Source: Promethearchaeota archaeon (GTDB lineage Archaea; Asgardarchaeota; Lokiarchaeia; Sigynarchaeales; SOKP01). Taken from it: a DNA stretch of 64,000 nucleotides. A program made the translations under genes and the position numbers. The notes beneath the pieces are model-generated. The model was not told the origin of the DNA. It was given only the letters and a program-made list of their open reading frames with translations, and searched no databases. Shown here in pieces: positions 36,070 through 45,605 of the stretch (positions are counted from its first letter, which is position 1; each line of letters opens with the position of its first letter). The stretch covers positions 24,190 to 88,189 of the forward strand of contig JAHPYY010000199.1 in the NCBI GenBank assembly GCA_019058515.1, written 5' to 3'.

Positions 36070-36792
36070 TTGGAAAGTATAAAGATCAACCTGCACCTTC
36101 ATTCGAATTACTCTGATGGCAAAAATTCAATCGATTCTTTGGTAAAGCGAGCTGTAGAAAAAAATTTGAGGGCTATTGCTATTACCGACCATCTCAGTAA
36201 TTCTTGGAAAGCGAGAATTATACCCACTTTAAATAGTCAGACTAAACTTTCCAATTATCTTGAAGAGATAAGTAATGTAAAACAATATTTAAAGGATATA
36301 GGAGAGGATTTGTTAGTCTTTGAGGGGATTGAAATTGATTTAGACAGCGATTTAAGATTTATCACTAAGTTAGTTAATCCAAATAACTTCAAAGTTATTC
36401 TTCTTGAAGGTTTAGAGAGCGAAGAAGGAGTAAATTTTGCAAAGAATCTGATTAAAAACTTTAAATTTAATAATAGCAATTTCTTGTTTCCTCTTTTTGG
36501 TCTTGCGCACTTTAATCCACGACACTTCATCCACACAGATTATAGCGTAATTCTATCACTTCTCAAAGAACACAATTTATTTCTAGAAATAAATTCCAGC
36601 TATATCCAGTATTATTCTTCCAAATATTCACGGTTTTACAAGAAGATAAAAGAATTTAACGTTCCAGTTAGTATTGGAAGCGATGCTCATATGGTTAGCC
36701 GATTAGATGATTTATGGCCGTCGTTAGAGGTGATTGAAAATTACGGATTACAGAACAATTACGATGTTCTCGTCCAACGGCTTTTTGGGTAA
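36070..36792 (+). CDS. PHP-domain phosphoesterase
   Basis: This is a 240-residue PHP protein. Metal-binding motifs: HLHSNYSDG, TDHL, LAHFNPRHF and IGSDAHM. The length and order fit the histidinol-phosphate phosphatase-like or YcdX-like group; the substrate is unknown. The start is TTG at 36070. The next gene begins 7 bp after its stop, so they form a two-gene operon. Confidence 0.85.
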   Translation: MESIKINLHLHSNYSDGKNSIDSLVKRAVEKNLRAIAITDHLSNSWKARIIPTLNSQTKLSNYLEEISNVKQYLKDIGEDLLVFEGIEIDLDSDLRFITKLVNPNNFKVILLEGLESEEGVNFAKNLIKNFKFNNSNFLFPLFGLAHFNPRHFIHTDYSVILSLLKEHNLFLEINSSYIQYYSSKYSRFYKKIKEFNVPVSIGSDAHMVSRLDDLWPSLEVIENYGLQNNYDVLVQRLFG

Positions 36793-36799
36793 GGAAAAA

Positions 36800-37516
36800 A
36801 TGTGGATAATAGGTCATACAGCTTGTGCGTATTTATTAATTAAATTAGTCTATAATCTTAAAAAACAGAAGATAGGACCAAATTCAGTTATTTTTATATT
36901 TATTTTTGCAAATCTAATCGATTCATTACATTTTGGAATATTGAGGATTATGACTCATAATCTAATTGGTACATTATTATACTCAATTCTATGGTTATTT
37001 ATCTTTAAAAAATTAAAATTAATTATAAAAAACGATTATCCCGCTCTTCTCATTGCTGTATCAACTCATATTATCACAGATATTCTCTTTTCTAGTTATT
37101 ACTTATTTTTTCCATTTAAATCCACATCATATAGTATTTTTGGATGGAATTCGCCTGAGCATTTGATCGTTGGATCATTTATAGTGATTCTTTTTATTAT
37201 AGTCTTTATCCTTTCTGGAGATTTTCTGAAACTTAAGTTGTTTGTACGAGAAAAAAGAAAAAATTTCTTTAGTGAATTTTATTTAAAAAAAATAGTTAAA
37301 AAACAGCATTTTCCATTTTATTTGTTTATTGTATTTTATTTATTTCTTATTGCTCAATTCTTAATTTTCTTATATTTATTTATTAATGTTCTATTAGAGG
37401 GGATATGGTATTTCTGGATGTTTCTGATTGTCTTCGGTTTATTTTCTTTTATAATGAGTTATTTACTCTTAGGATCTAATTCTGATAAAAAAATAAGAAC
37501 CGAATTTATACCTTAA
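36800..37516 (+). CDS. Membrane protein, DUF457/YdjM-like metal-dependent hydrolase type
   Basis: This is a 238-residue membrane protein. ATG 36800 lies 8 nt after the PHP stop and follows a GGTAAGG site; an earlier in-frame ATG (36734), inside the PHP gene, is unlikely. The His pattern IGHTACAYL, then LIDSLHFG, THNLIGTLL and STHIITDIL resembles the DUF457 (YdjM-like) membrane hydrolase family. About five hydrophobic helices flank these residues. It may act with the PHP phosphoesterase. Confidence 0.6.
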   Translation: MWIIGHTACAYLLIKLVYNLKKQKIGPNSVIFIFIFANLIDSLHFGILRIMTHNLIGTLLYSILWLFIFKKLKLIIKNDYPALLIAVSTHIITDILFSSYYLFFPFKSTSYSIFGWNSPEHLIVGSFIVILFIIVFILSGDFLKLKLFVREKRKNFFSEFYLKKIVKKQHFPFYLFIVFYLFLIAQFLIFLYLFINVLLEGIWYFWMFLIVFGLFSFIMSYLLLGSNSDKKIRTEFIP

Positions 37517-37684
37517 TATAAAGTTTTATATGATCTATGTATAGGTATTTAAGCGTGAAATTGGTGTTTCACGAATTTTTTTCTTCTATAATCTCCTTCC
37601 GATATTAATTTTATCTCGAATAATTTTAAAAATTTTCATACCTTTGTTATTCAATGTCTTATTATTTTTTGAGTGTGAAAACAA

Positions 37685-38578
37685 ATGGTTAGTGAAGGAA
37701 TGCAGAGAGTTATCGATCTTCTTAAGACACAGGAAAAAGAAGCTTTAAAGAAAAGAGTGCAAGATTCTCGAGAAGGATTAGAGGCTTTGGGAAAATTAGA
37801 AAAAATCCCAAAGAATGTTAGTATTGTAGATGTAGATGTAAATGGAATTCCCGCTATTTGGATTAAAGCACCTAATGTTGAGGATGATAATGTGGTCTTA
37901 TACTTTCACGGCGGGGGGTATGTCGAGGGTTCGATTAATTCGCATAAAGGGTTAGGATTTAGGATTTCGCAAGCTGCTAAATGTAGAGTTTTATTGCCAG
38001 ACTATCGCTTAGCTCCTGAAAATCCGTATCCTGCAGCTTTGGACGACGCAGTGAAAGCATATAAGTGGTTATTAGATGTAGAAGGTCTTAAACCTGAAAG
38101 TGTTATTATCGGAGGAGATTCAGCAGGAGGAGGTTTGACTGCTGCGACTTTGGTTAAATTAAGAGATTTAGGAACATCCTTACCAGCAGCAGCAGTATTA
38201 TTATCACCATGGATCGATTTAGACATGACAGGGAATTCTCTTCGAGCTAAAAGAAAAGTGGATCCCTTTGTTTCGATTGATGAATTATTTTGGATGTCTG
38301 GGTTATATTGTGGAGAGGAAGACCCAAGGAATCCGTACATCTCTCCACTTTACGCAGATCTCAAGGGATTGCCTCCCCTCCTCATTCAAGTAGGAAGTGC
38401 CGAAATTTTGCAAGATGACTCAATTCGATTTGCAGAAAAAGCTAAAAAGGCAGGAGTTGATGTCGTGTTTGATATTTGGCAGGATATGATACATGTGTTC
38501 CAAGCATTCGCCCTTTTTGCTCCAGAAGGACAACAAGGAATCGATAAAATTGGAGAGTTCATAAGGAGGAAATTTTAA
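37685..38578 (+). CDS. Alpha/beta-hydrolase esterase/lipase (HSL-like)
   Basis: This 297-residue hydrolase of the hormone-sensitive lipase class has the oxyanion motif HGGG (75-78) and the nucleophile elbow GGDSAGGG with Ser146. A late Asp region (ILQDDS) and His (MIHVFQAF) complete the triad. It is an intracellular carboxylesterase acting on acyl esters. Plasmid or secretion signals are absent. It sits alone upstream of the Sir2 gene. Confidence 0.92.
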   Translation: MVSEGMQRVIDLLKTQEKEALKKRVQDSREGLEALGKLEKIPKNVSIVDVDVNGIPAIWIKAPNVEDDNVVLYFHGGGYVEGSINSHKGLGFRISQAAKCRVLLPDYRLAPENPYPAALDDAVKAYKWLLDVEGLKPESVIIGGDSAGGGLTAATLVKLRDLGTSLPAAAVLLSPWIDLDMTGNSLRAKRKVDPFVSIDELFWMSGLYCGEEDPRNPYISPLYADLKGLPPLLIQVGSAEILQDDSIRFAEKAKKAGVDVVFDIWQDMIHVFQAFALFAPEGQQGIDKIGEFIRRKF

Positions 38579-38595
38579 TTTTTTACAATAATCAA

Positions 38596-38603
38596 TTTTT
38601 TTT
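38596..38603 (+). terminator. Poly-T tract after the esterase gene
   Basis: Eight T residues lie 17 bp after the esterase stop, preceded by another T-rich tract near 38580, in the short gap before the Sir2 gene. This is a likely archaeal terminator. Confidence 0.4.
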
Positions 38604-38649
38604 CCGTCTAGAAATTATATTTTTATAGGAAAATCTTCTTAATCTCATT

Positions 38650-39399
38650 ATGCAGTTGGATGAAAGAATTGCACTCGCAGCAAAATGGATTATAGATTCC
38701 GAGAAATTGGTAGTTTTTACGGGAGCGGGAATTTCGACCGAGAGTGGTCTACCAGACTATAGAGGGCCAGATGGAGTTTGGACGAGGAGAGATAAGGGAT
38801 TACCCCCACCAAAATCACCTCCTTGGGACCAAGTAAAACCAAATTTAGGACATATGGCTATTGTAGATTTATACAATATAAATAAACTGGATTATCTTAT
38901 TTCCCAAAATGTCGATGGTCTTCACGCAAAATCAGGAATTCCTTTCGAAATGATGGCAGAACTGCATGGAAACATGTATTACATGAAGTGTTTAAATTGT
39001 CTTACCAAATACACCTTCGAAGAAGTTGAATGGGATAAAATAAGATATGGTAAAGGATATAGAACTGATCCAGTAAGAAAAGATCAGCCTAATTGCCCAA
39101 AATGCGCCGGTAGGCTAATTTCTAGCATAGTAAACTTTGGAGACCCCTTACCCGAAGACGAGTTAAATGAAGCTATCATCAGATCTCAAGAATCTGACAT
39201 TTTTTTTGTGGTTGGTTCCTCTTTAGTGGTAGTCCCCGCAGCTAGTTTGCCAGGAATGGCAAAAAGCCGCGGAGCAAAATTGATCATCCTTAATCAAGGC
39301 GAAACACCCTACGATGATGTGGCAGATTTACGCTTTTTCGAAGCAGTAGGTGAGGTTTTGCCTAATATCGTAGAGATCGTTAAGAGTTCGCTTTCGTAA
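38650..39399 (+). CDS. Sir2-family NAD-dependent protein deacylase
   Basis: This 249-residue sirtuin has GAGISTESGLPDYRG (NAD site), QNVDGLH, the catalytic His in ELHG (H106) and a zinc ribbon C114/C117 with C149/C152. It ends with a typical NAD-binding loop (VVGSSLVVVPA). It removes acyl groups from lysines and is cytosolic. In archaea, Alba is a known target; no alba gene is seen here. Classed as a CobB/SirT5-like type from the motifs, uncertain. Confidence 0.93.
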   Translation: MQLDERIALAAKWIIDSEKLVVFTGAGISTESGLPDYRGPDGVWTRRDKGLPPPKSPPWDQVKPNLGHMAIVDLYNINKLDYLISQNVDGLHAKSGIPFEMMAELHGNMYYMKCLNCLTKYTFEEVEWDKIRYGKGYRTDPVRKDQPNCPKCAGRLISSIVNFGDPLPEDELNEAIIRSQESDIFFVVGSSLVVVPAASLPGMAKSRGAKLIILNQGETPYDDVADLRFFEAVGEVLPNIVEIVKSSLS

Positions 39400-39431
39400 T
39401 AATCTGGAAAACATATTTTGAGAATCCAGTT

Positions 39432-41096
39432 TTATTGAACCATTGCATATATGTCTTTCCCCCGATCAAGTTGCTTTACCACTTGTTTTCCCTCTTTGTT
39501 CGAAAGAGACAAATTTATTTCAGCTGTTCTACTAAGAGAACCTGTAAAAATTAGTTGCTCGTCAGCGTAAATCGAGATGTTTTGACTTGCAAAGTTAGGT
39601 GGTGCGATTATTTTGACCTTTCCTTTCCTTACCTGTACATCGATGTCGATTCTCTCGCTTTTATATCTTGAGGAAATTTCGGGAGAAGTTCCATAATCGT
39701 CTAAACTCTTACGAGATCGTTTTCTTTTTGGAGGCTCTACGGGATTAACTACGATGTCTTGACCAAAAGAATATATTTCGTAAGCGAGCTGACCAGTTTG
39801 ATAATCCCGTACCTCTACCACTGGTCGTGCTAAATCTTTATCCCGAAAACCGTAAGGAACCTTGACGATCATAACGACCGTCAAAACTGTAGAAATATCA
39901 CCATCTTCTATAAAAATTATCGTATCAAATATGGACGGAAGCATTCCCAGTTCTATTCTGCCGATAAAGCGTTGAAGGGCGTCAATTGCCGAAGAGCTGT
40001 GAACGACTCCAACCATCCCAACTCCAGATAATCTAAAATCTGAGTAAATCTTGAAATCTTCGTACACCCTTACTTCGTCAAAAATAGTATAATCAGGCCG
40101 CACTAGCAATAGAATATCGGCTGAGTTTTCGAGACTTCCTTCTAACTTAGTATATTGAGTGATGGCAGGATCCACCTGTAAATCTCTTACGCTTTCGAGA
40201 GTTTTGACTATCTTTTGCTTTTTTAAATAGTAATTAGCTAGCGCAGCACAAAAGGTTGATTTTCCCGCGCCAGGAGGACCACAAACTAACATGCCTTCAG
40301 CTTTAGTCAACCTCAGCTTTAATCTTTTGGTCAAAGAATAATCTTCAAGAGTTAAACTTACTAAAGGCTTAACAGCGGTGATTTCTACTGAGTTTGAGAA
40401 GGGAGGTCGCGTTATTGCGATGCGGAATTCCCTTAATTGAGCCACTACTGCACCTTTCTTTTCAATTTCAATGAAAGAATGTTCGTCTTCTCTTACATGT
40501 TCGATTATTTCAAACGCAATATCTTCGATGAGTTTTACAGAGATGGGAGTTTCATCAACTTTTTCAAGTCTCCAATTTCCTGGTGCCCCCTTCTTCGCGT
40601 ATGGAGGTTGATTCCGTTTTAGATGCACACTCATAGTGTGCTTATCGAAGTAATCCAAAAGTTTTAGTGAAAGGGGTTGCTCTTCTTGAAACTCTTTTTT
40701 CTCTTTTACAAATATTACTTCTATACCTTCGAATTCTCCAATTTGTCCTTGAACTCTATCAGATGTAATTAAAACCGCGTTATTGACTTTTGCATCATCT
40801 CTAATAAGCGCATCGAGTTCGCCTCCAGGTGCCATTTTGATTTGTTCTCTACTAGGTCTTTTTCCAACAATTTCAACCGATATATTACCTTGATCGTTCA
40901 ATTCTCGCAAGTTTTTTAACACATTTAAGCCGTAAAATCCAAGTTCCTTGAGAACATTGGTTCTATATTCGATTTCTGCGATTACCACATTAGAGATATA
41001 GATGACTGGGTGTTCTCCTAACTCTCCATCTTCAATTAAAGTTAAAATTCGTCCATTAAAAATCACGGAGGTGTCGCACAAAAATTTATCGTTCAT
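39432..41096 (-). CDS. PIN-domain ATPase (PINc/VapC-type, PilT-like)
   Basis: This is a 554-residue protein. An N-terminal PIN domain (~1-135; D8, E41, D95, D113 as nuclease candidates) is followed by a linker, a PilT/VirB11-like ATPase (Walker A GPPGAGKST at ~273-281, Walker B DYTIFDEVR), and a C-terminal KH-like/TRAM-like strand region (~495-540). Conserved in archaea and often near tRNA-processing genes; RNA is the probable substrate. Its ATG overlaps the end of the EndA gene by 11 bp (41086-41096), so the two are translationally coupled. Confidence 0.88.
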   Translation of the reverse strand: MNDKFLCDTSVIFNGRILTLIEDGELGEHPVIYISNVVIAEIEYRTNVLKELGFYGLNVLKNLRELNDQGNISVEIVGKRPSREQIKMAPGGELDALIRDDAKVNNAVLITSDRVQGQIGEFEGIEVIFVKEKKEFQEEQPLSLKLLDYFDKHTMSVHLKRNQPPYAKKGAPGNWRLEKVDETPISVKLIEDIAFEIIEHVREDEHSFIEIEKKGAVVAQLREFRIAITRPPFSNSVEITAVKPLVSLTLEDYSLTKRLKLRLTKAEGMLVCGPPGAGKSTFCAALANYYLKKQKIVKTLESVRDLQVDPAITQYTKLEGSLENSADILLLVRPDYTIFDEVRVYEDFKIYSDFRLSGVGMVGVVHSSSAIDALQRFIGRIELGMLPSIFDTIIFIEDGDISTVLTVVMIVKVPYGFRDKDLARPVVEVRDYQTGQLAYEIYSFGQDIVVNPVEPPKRKRSRKSLDDYGTSPEISSRYKSERIDIDVQVRKGKVKIIAPPNFASQNISIYADEQLIFTGSLSRTAEINLSLSNKEGKQVVKQLDRGKDIYAMVQ

Positions 41097-41703
41097 TTCC
41101 CTCGATCACTACTTCTTCTATATTTAAAATCTGGAACTTCTTAACGCTGTAATAAATAGGTTTACTTAACCTATCTACCGTGGCTACTATTAAATCTTTC
41201 CTCGAACTCATGGCTACTCTAGAAATTTTATCTAAATCTCGCAATTCGATAGGGCTCCCTTCAAATACTGGATAAATTAAGAATTTAGCAGAATCTGTTT
41301 CGAAATCCGCCCCTCTTTTGTAAACTCGAAATTCAATTCCATCTCCATACCCCTCTCTGACAATGTAGCCTCTTTTTCGCAAATCCATATAGATAATGTA
41401 TCGATGCCACAATCTCGAATCGAATTTTGTAAAATACTCGAGAGCCATTTCAAAATCAAGTTGAGATTTTTCTTGGTTATTATCTTCCCACAATATGATT
41501 CGACGTCGTTCAATTAATAGTAGAACTTCCACAGAATCTAATACCAAAATCTTATCGTTACCCTCCTTTTGCTCAATAGATCCGATATAGGAATTATTAT
41601 AGAATTCCTGAATTCCACTAGGATCTGAAACAATGACTTTATCAGCCTTTAAAAAACCTTTTATTTGTATCTTTTCTGTATCGTCGGGCTTTTTTTCATC
41701 CAT
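41086..41703 (-). CDS. tRNA-splicing endonuclease EndA-like, lacking the catalytic His
   Basis: This 205-residue protein is the archaeal intron-endonuclease fold: an N-terminal domain (~1-85) and a C-terminal catalytic domain with GYGDGIEFRVYKRG. In M. jannaschii the triad is Y115, H125, K156 (spacing 10 and 31). Here Y128 and K169 keep the spacing, but position 138 is Ser. It may be a structural subunit of a heteromeric enzyme, as in (alpha-beta)2 types. A truncated paralogue is at 45242. Overlaps the PIN-ATPase by 11 bp. Confidence 0.8.
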   Translation of the reverse strand: MDEKKPDDTEKIQIKGFLKADKVIVSDPSGIQEFYNNSYIGSIEQKEGNDKILVLDSVEVLLLIERRRIILWEDNNQEKSQLDFEMALEYFTKFDSRLWHRYIIYMDLRKRGYIVREGYGDGIEFRVYKRGADFETDSAKFLIYPVFEGSPIELRDLDKISRVAMSSRKDLIVATVDRLSKPIYYSVKKFQILNIEEVVIEGNER

Positions 41704-42064
41704 TCTATATAATATTAAGATTTCTATTTTTAAAGAATTTGACTGTTAGAGATTTCACCTTAAAACAATCAAAATTCTGGTTGGAAAAACTAATGATCTC
41801 TGACAAGGATATCTTAGTACGTATTAAATAACTTAGGCTTTAATTTAATAACTCTAATTTTATCTTATTCTCCAATGTTCTTTAAATTATTAACTTATCT
41901 TGAATAAACGCATTAGAATTATTTCTTTTGATTTTATACATCCCCTCTCTAGTTCTAATACTATTTTATAAATTTATGAGAGTCATCATTGGTTTTAAAA
42001 TTAAATTACTTATTTATCTAATAAATATACAAGGAGAATCGTTTTAATAACAGGGTGGTTTAAT
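41704..42064. other. Intergenic gap, left edge of the interrupted island
   Basis: AT-rich spacer of ~360 bp between the divergent EndA gene and the interrupted GIY-YIG gene. I see no ORF, tRNA or clear inverted terminal repeat. A Shine-Dalgarno-like GGGTGG at 42053-42058 precedes the ATG at 42065. Confidence 0.45.
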
Positions 42065-44047
42065 ATGGCGAATTTACGTGGTGATAATCAAGAAATCATA
42101 AATAATAATGTTTCTCTAAAATTTCTTGAAAAATTTAAAGCTTATTTCAAGAATCATAAATTAGCTCCAAACTTTAACTATCTTAACACACAACAAGACT
42201 GGGCAGATCTATTTGAGATTCCCAGAAGTACTATAGGATATCATTTAACAGGTAAACGAACGATTTTTTCAGCTGAAACATACAACTAAATAATAGCTAA
42301 AATAAAGAAGTTATTTGGATTTAAAATTGTTGAACAGTTTAAAAATTATTATAATACCGAATTAAATAGACTTAAAGGAAATGTGAATATTGATATGAAG
42401 AATGTAATCCAAGCTGAAGTTGAAGACCTCTTATCTTCTGCCAAGATAAGTTTAACAGAAGCAAGGGATATTAAACCAGATTCTGTATTCCTGAATATCG
42501 ATAATGAAAGAATAAATGGATACAATTATTTATGTAAAGCATTATTTAACAAGTATTCTAATGATATAATATACGATCGATTATTAATGCATTCTCAAGG
42601 CTTGTTAGAATCTTTTTATTGTTCAGTAAAAAATATGATAACAAAAGCCGAGAAACAACATAAGTGCTCGACCAATTATAAAGGAACTCTTCAAAAAGAG
42701 ATTAATAACTACATTGATATTAGAAACGGATATTTAATTAAGGGGGATTTGGGTTTTGAAATAGCTAAAGCAAATAGAGAGAAATTTCTTTATCAATTTA
42801 TTATATATGAGTTAAAATGCAAGATATTAGAATATTATAATTTGCCTTATATCGGTTTTACTTCAGACATAAATGAGCGGTTAGCGACTCATATTTTCCA
42901 TTCTCTTGAACCGTTAAATCTAATAGATCGAACTTACAAGAATATTGTCCCATTTCAAAAAGCAATTAGAAAAGCTATCGAAATGGATCTTAGAACCATT
43001 AGTAATAAAATTCATGAAATCGAATTGATTAATTCAAGGACGACTACTGATAGTCCAATCCAAACCTTAGATGAGTTATATTTTTGGCTAGATTGCAAAA
43101 AGTCTAATTGGGAGTATTATATTTTAATCAATCATATAATTAATAGGGTAATTGCATATTATTTTTCATTAGACATACTTGAATTGCATAAAAGTAAACA
43201 CACCGTTAGGAATAGGGAAAAACATTACACCTTAAATTATAAACATAGAATCGGATACAGAAAAACACAAAAGCAAGTCAAGGGTACAATTTGGCCAAAT
43301 GGTCTTAATTCTGTTGTTGGGGGTCGTGGAGGAGAATCATATACAGATATACCAATTTTTGACATAGTTGCTATGTTTACTCTTGGATTTACAGAAATTG
43401 AAAAAATTACTGATATTTTGAGACAAGAGTATAAAAATCTTAAAAATGTTAGCTCTACCACTATTGGACGGCGTATAATCGAAGTTTTCGGTAGCAGAGA
43501 ACATGCATTAGATTTGTTTTTGAAACCTATAGTCTTGAACTTTATATTAGACGAGTGTAATTTTGAATTACAAGATATCACCAATATTTTAGGTTTTAGT
43601 CGCTTAGGTATGACTCTATATTTAAAAAGATGGTTTAATGGAGAAACATTTAGCCAAATTCGAGATCGTAATCGCCGAAGTTTATTTACTCTTCAAGAAT
43701 TAGAAATGAAGTATAAAATATCTATAGTTCAATGGGTTACATGGGCGTTATTTGGAACTAATCAGGAGATTATTAGTAAGAAAATTGGAGTGAGTATTAA
43801 GACCATTTATGAACTTTATCAAAAGATTTCGTTTATTTTATTTGGAAGTAAAAATTGTTCCTATGAACAATTTAAAAAGATCATAAGGAGAAAAATAGCT
43901 ATAAGGCTTTTAAAACTCGGCGTTGAGCCGAAACAAATAGTAGAAGAAGCATTTAAAATGGATGGAAGAAGTACTACAAGGAATTTGAAAGCTTGTTTTA
44001 ATAACATGGAGTATATTGAAATTTTGAAGAATTATTATAAAAATTGA
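42065..44047 (+). pseudogene. GIY-YIG/HTH nuclease-like gene interrupted by TAA
   Basis: A single frame from ATG 42065 to TGA at 44045-44047 (661 codons including both stops) is broken only by TAA at 42287-42289. Sequence either side is coding: SAETYN before, IIAKIKKLFGFKIVEQF after. The N-terminal part has a helix-turn-helix-like motif (IPRSTIGYHLTGK). A GIY-YIG-like element lies in mid-protein (IIY, then 13 residues, then YIGFTSDINERLATHI; Arg and His kept). The C-terminal half has several HTH-like stretches. This suits a mobile homing-type or selfish element. It is also a candidate for expression from ATG 42383 or 42395 downstream of the stop, giving ~550 residues. Confidence 0.6.
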
Positions 44048-44134
44048 TATAGTAAATTCGTAGACTTATTGGTATTTTTTGCTTTTTTCAAGTTTACCCT
44101 TAATTTTTCTATACTTATTCAATTCGTAAATTTC

Positions 44135-44870
44135 TTACTTAGTGAAATTATCCAAATACTCTTGCTCTTTTAGAAACTTTAAATAAGAAGAATCAGTAGT
44201 TTTATATCTCTTTGCAATGTGTTATTTAAATGCATCCCCAGATTTTGGAGCCTCAATATCCATCAATTTTCCAAGTATTTGCCATTCAAGATAATCAGGT
44301 AGGATGGATAAGGTATAGTCACTTTTCACCCACTTTTCAATATCAGAACAGAGAGTTTCAAAATCTCGTTAATCAATTTCAAGTAAATATAATTCAGTGC
44401 ATTTTCCATCAATTAAAATAATAGCTTCTTTACACCATAATTCAAGTGATATATAATTGTCAATTTTGTATGAATCAGAGGGAAATTTAATTCTTTTATT
44501 CAAATAATTGGTAATTTCTAATGCTAAATCATATAATTTTTGATTGATATTGTCTGAATTATTATATTCCCTAAATATTTCTAACGCTTTTTCATTATCC
44601 TTAAAAATCTCTAGAGTTTTTAGCGATTCAACATTTGACATTTTAATATAATTACCTATATCATCGTTATGATTGAGTTCAAATATCAAATTCCCCATTT
44701 TATACCAGCTAATTCTATTCCATACACCATCAATCTTCTTGATTCGAGGCGTTCCAATTTTATTTTCAATTATATCAGCAAGAATTTCAAAATCAACGCC
44801 ACCCTCCAATACATTCAAATTTAAAGCCTGATTCTCCTAATTCTTGGAATTTAACAACTCCAAACTTCAT
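44135..44870 (-). pseudogene. Unknown gene with a frameshift and in-frame TAA codons
   Basis: A coding-quality frame starts at ATG 44870 (MKFGVVKFQELGESGFKF). One extra base near 44818 moves it into the frame of a 149-residue ORF (44369-44818). TAA at 44369-44371 then interrupts it, yet coding sequence goes on in the same frame (RDFETLCSDIEKWVKSD...) to TAA 44222-44224 and again (HIAKRYKTTDSSYLKF) to TAA 44135-44137. No known family is recognised. Two nonsense codons plus one frameshift argue for decay. The gene is convergent with the interrupted GIY-YIG gene. Confidence 0.55.
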
Positions 44871-45241
44871 TTAATTTATACCAAATATTTGTTTTAGTCA
44901 CTGTTTTTAATCTAAATTAATATATAGAAAAATTGATTTCAATTTTCTTCAAATAATCTATAGCTTTACTCTCATTTATTTTACTCTAATTACTAATTTC
45001 TAAAAATAATTCTTGTCTTCTTTATTGTAGATACAACAAGATAATATCTTTTTTACTAATAGTGAATCAAAAAAATACGTTATTTTTTTATGGAAATATC
45101 AACAAGAGATCCTAAAATATATTCTACTATTCAAATTATATAAGGGCTTTTATTATTACACTTTTTTGAAGAACTACGTAATTTAAAAGTAATAAAATTT
45201 TATCCATCAACGAAAGGCGATTAGACCTTTTTGCATGGAAA
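44871..45241. other. Intergenic gap, right part of the interrupted island
   Basis: Very AT-rich with no gene seen. A promoter-like TATATATTAA (44922-44931) lies on the minus strand about 50 bp upstream of ATG 44870. On the minus strand this is also where the missing catalytic half of the truncated EndA copy should be; none of it is recognisable. Confidence 0.45.
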
Positions 45242-45511
45242 TCAATAGAATAAAAAATTTTGATCCAGCAGTTTCTTAGATTTATCGTTTTCTTCCCACA
45301 AAAGTATACGTTTTCTCTCTAATAAAAGTAAAATTTCCACAGCTGAAAGAGTTAAGACATTTTTCCCGTCTTCCTGAGTATCAATAGTACCAATAAAGGA
45401 TGTATTGTGAAATTCTTCGATTCCCTCTTGATTAGTTATTATAACCTTATCTTCCTTGATCAGTCCTTCTATTTGCGTCTTTTCAGCTTTATCTACGGCT
45501 TTTTCCGTCAT
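45242..45511 (-). pseudogene. Truncated EndA paralogue (N-terminal domain only)
   Basis: This 89-residue frame aligns over its full length with the first ~85 residues of the EndA-like gene at 41086. Shared pieces include KVI, EF, then S-[FY]-I-G-[ST]-I, VEILLLLERKRILLWE against VEVLLLIERRRIILWE, about half identical. It stops at LDQNFLFY, where the catalytic domain should start. The catalytic Y/H/K part is absent from this locus. It is likely a degraded second subunit gene, or the remnant of a rearrangement at the island edge. A free N-terminal domain product is possible but less likely. Confidence 0.65.
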
Positions 45512-45605
45512 CTCTTAATAATCTTAATCCTCTATAATTAATCAACTTATCTATATAAAACGAAAGTGGAAAATTTTTTGTTTTCTAAATATTTTTAAAT
45601 TAAAT

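Noticed and set aside
36734..36799. A longer start for the DUF457-like gene
   Set aside because: It would lie inside the PHP gene; ATG 36800 follows a ribosome site and the stop of the upstream gene.
44230..44421. A plus-strand 63-residue frame in the island
   Set aside because: It is antisense to the interrupted minus-strand gene, which carries the better coding sequence.
30885..44870. TAA reassigned to Gln in the whole organism
   Set aside because: Most other genes in the window end in TAA with normal spacing to the next gene. Frameshifts also occur in the same loci, so local decay explains the pattern better.
41704..45241. Terminal inverted repeats or target-site duplication of a transposon
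   Set aside because: I could not find convincing matched ends around the interrupted genes, so no insertion sequence is claimed.
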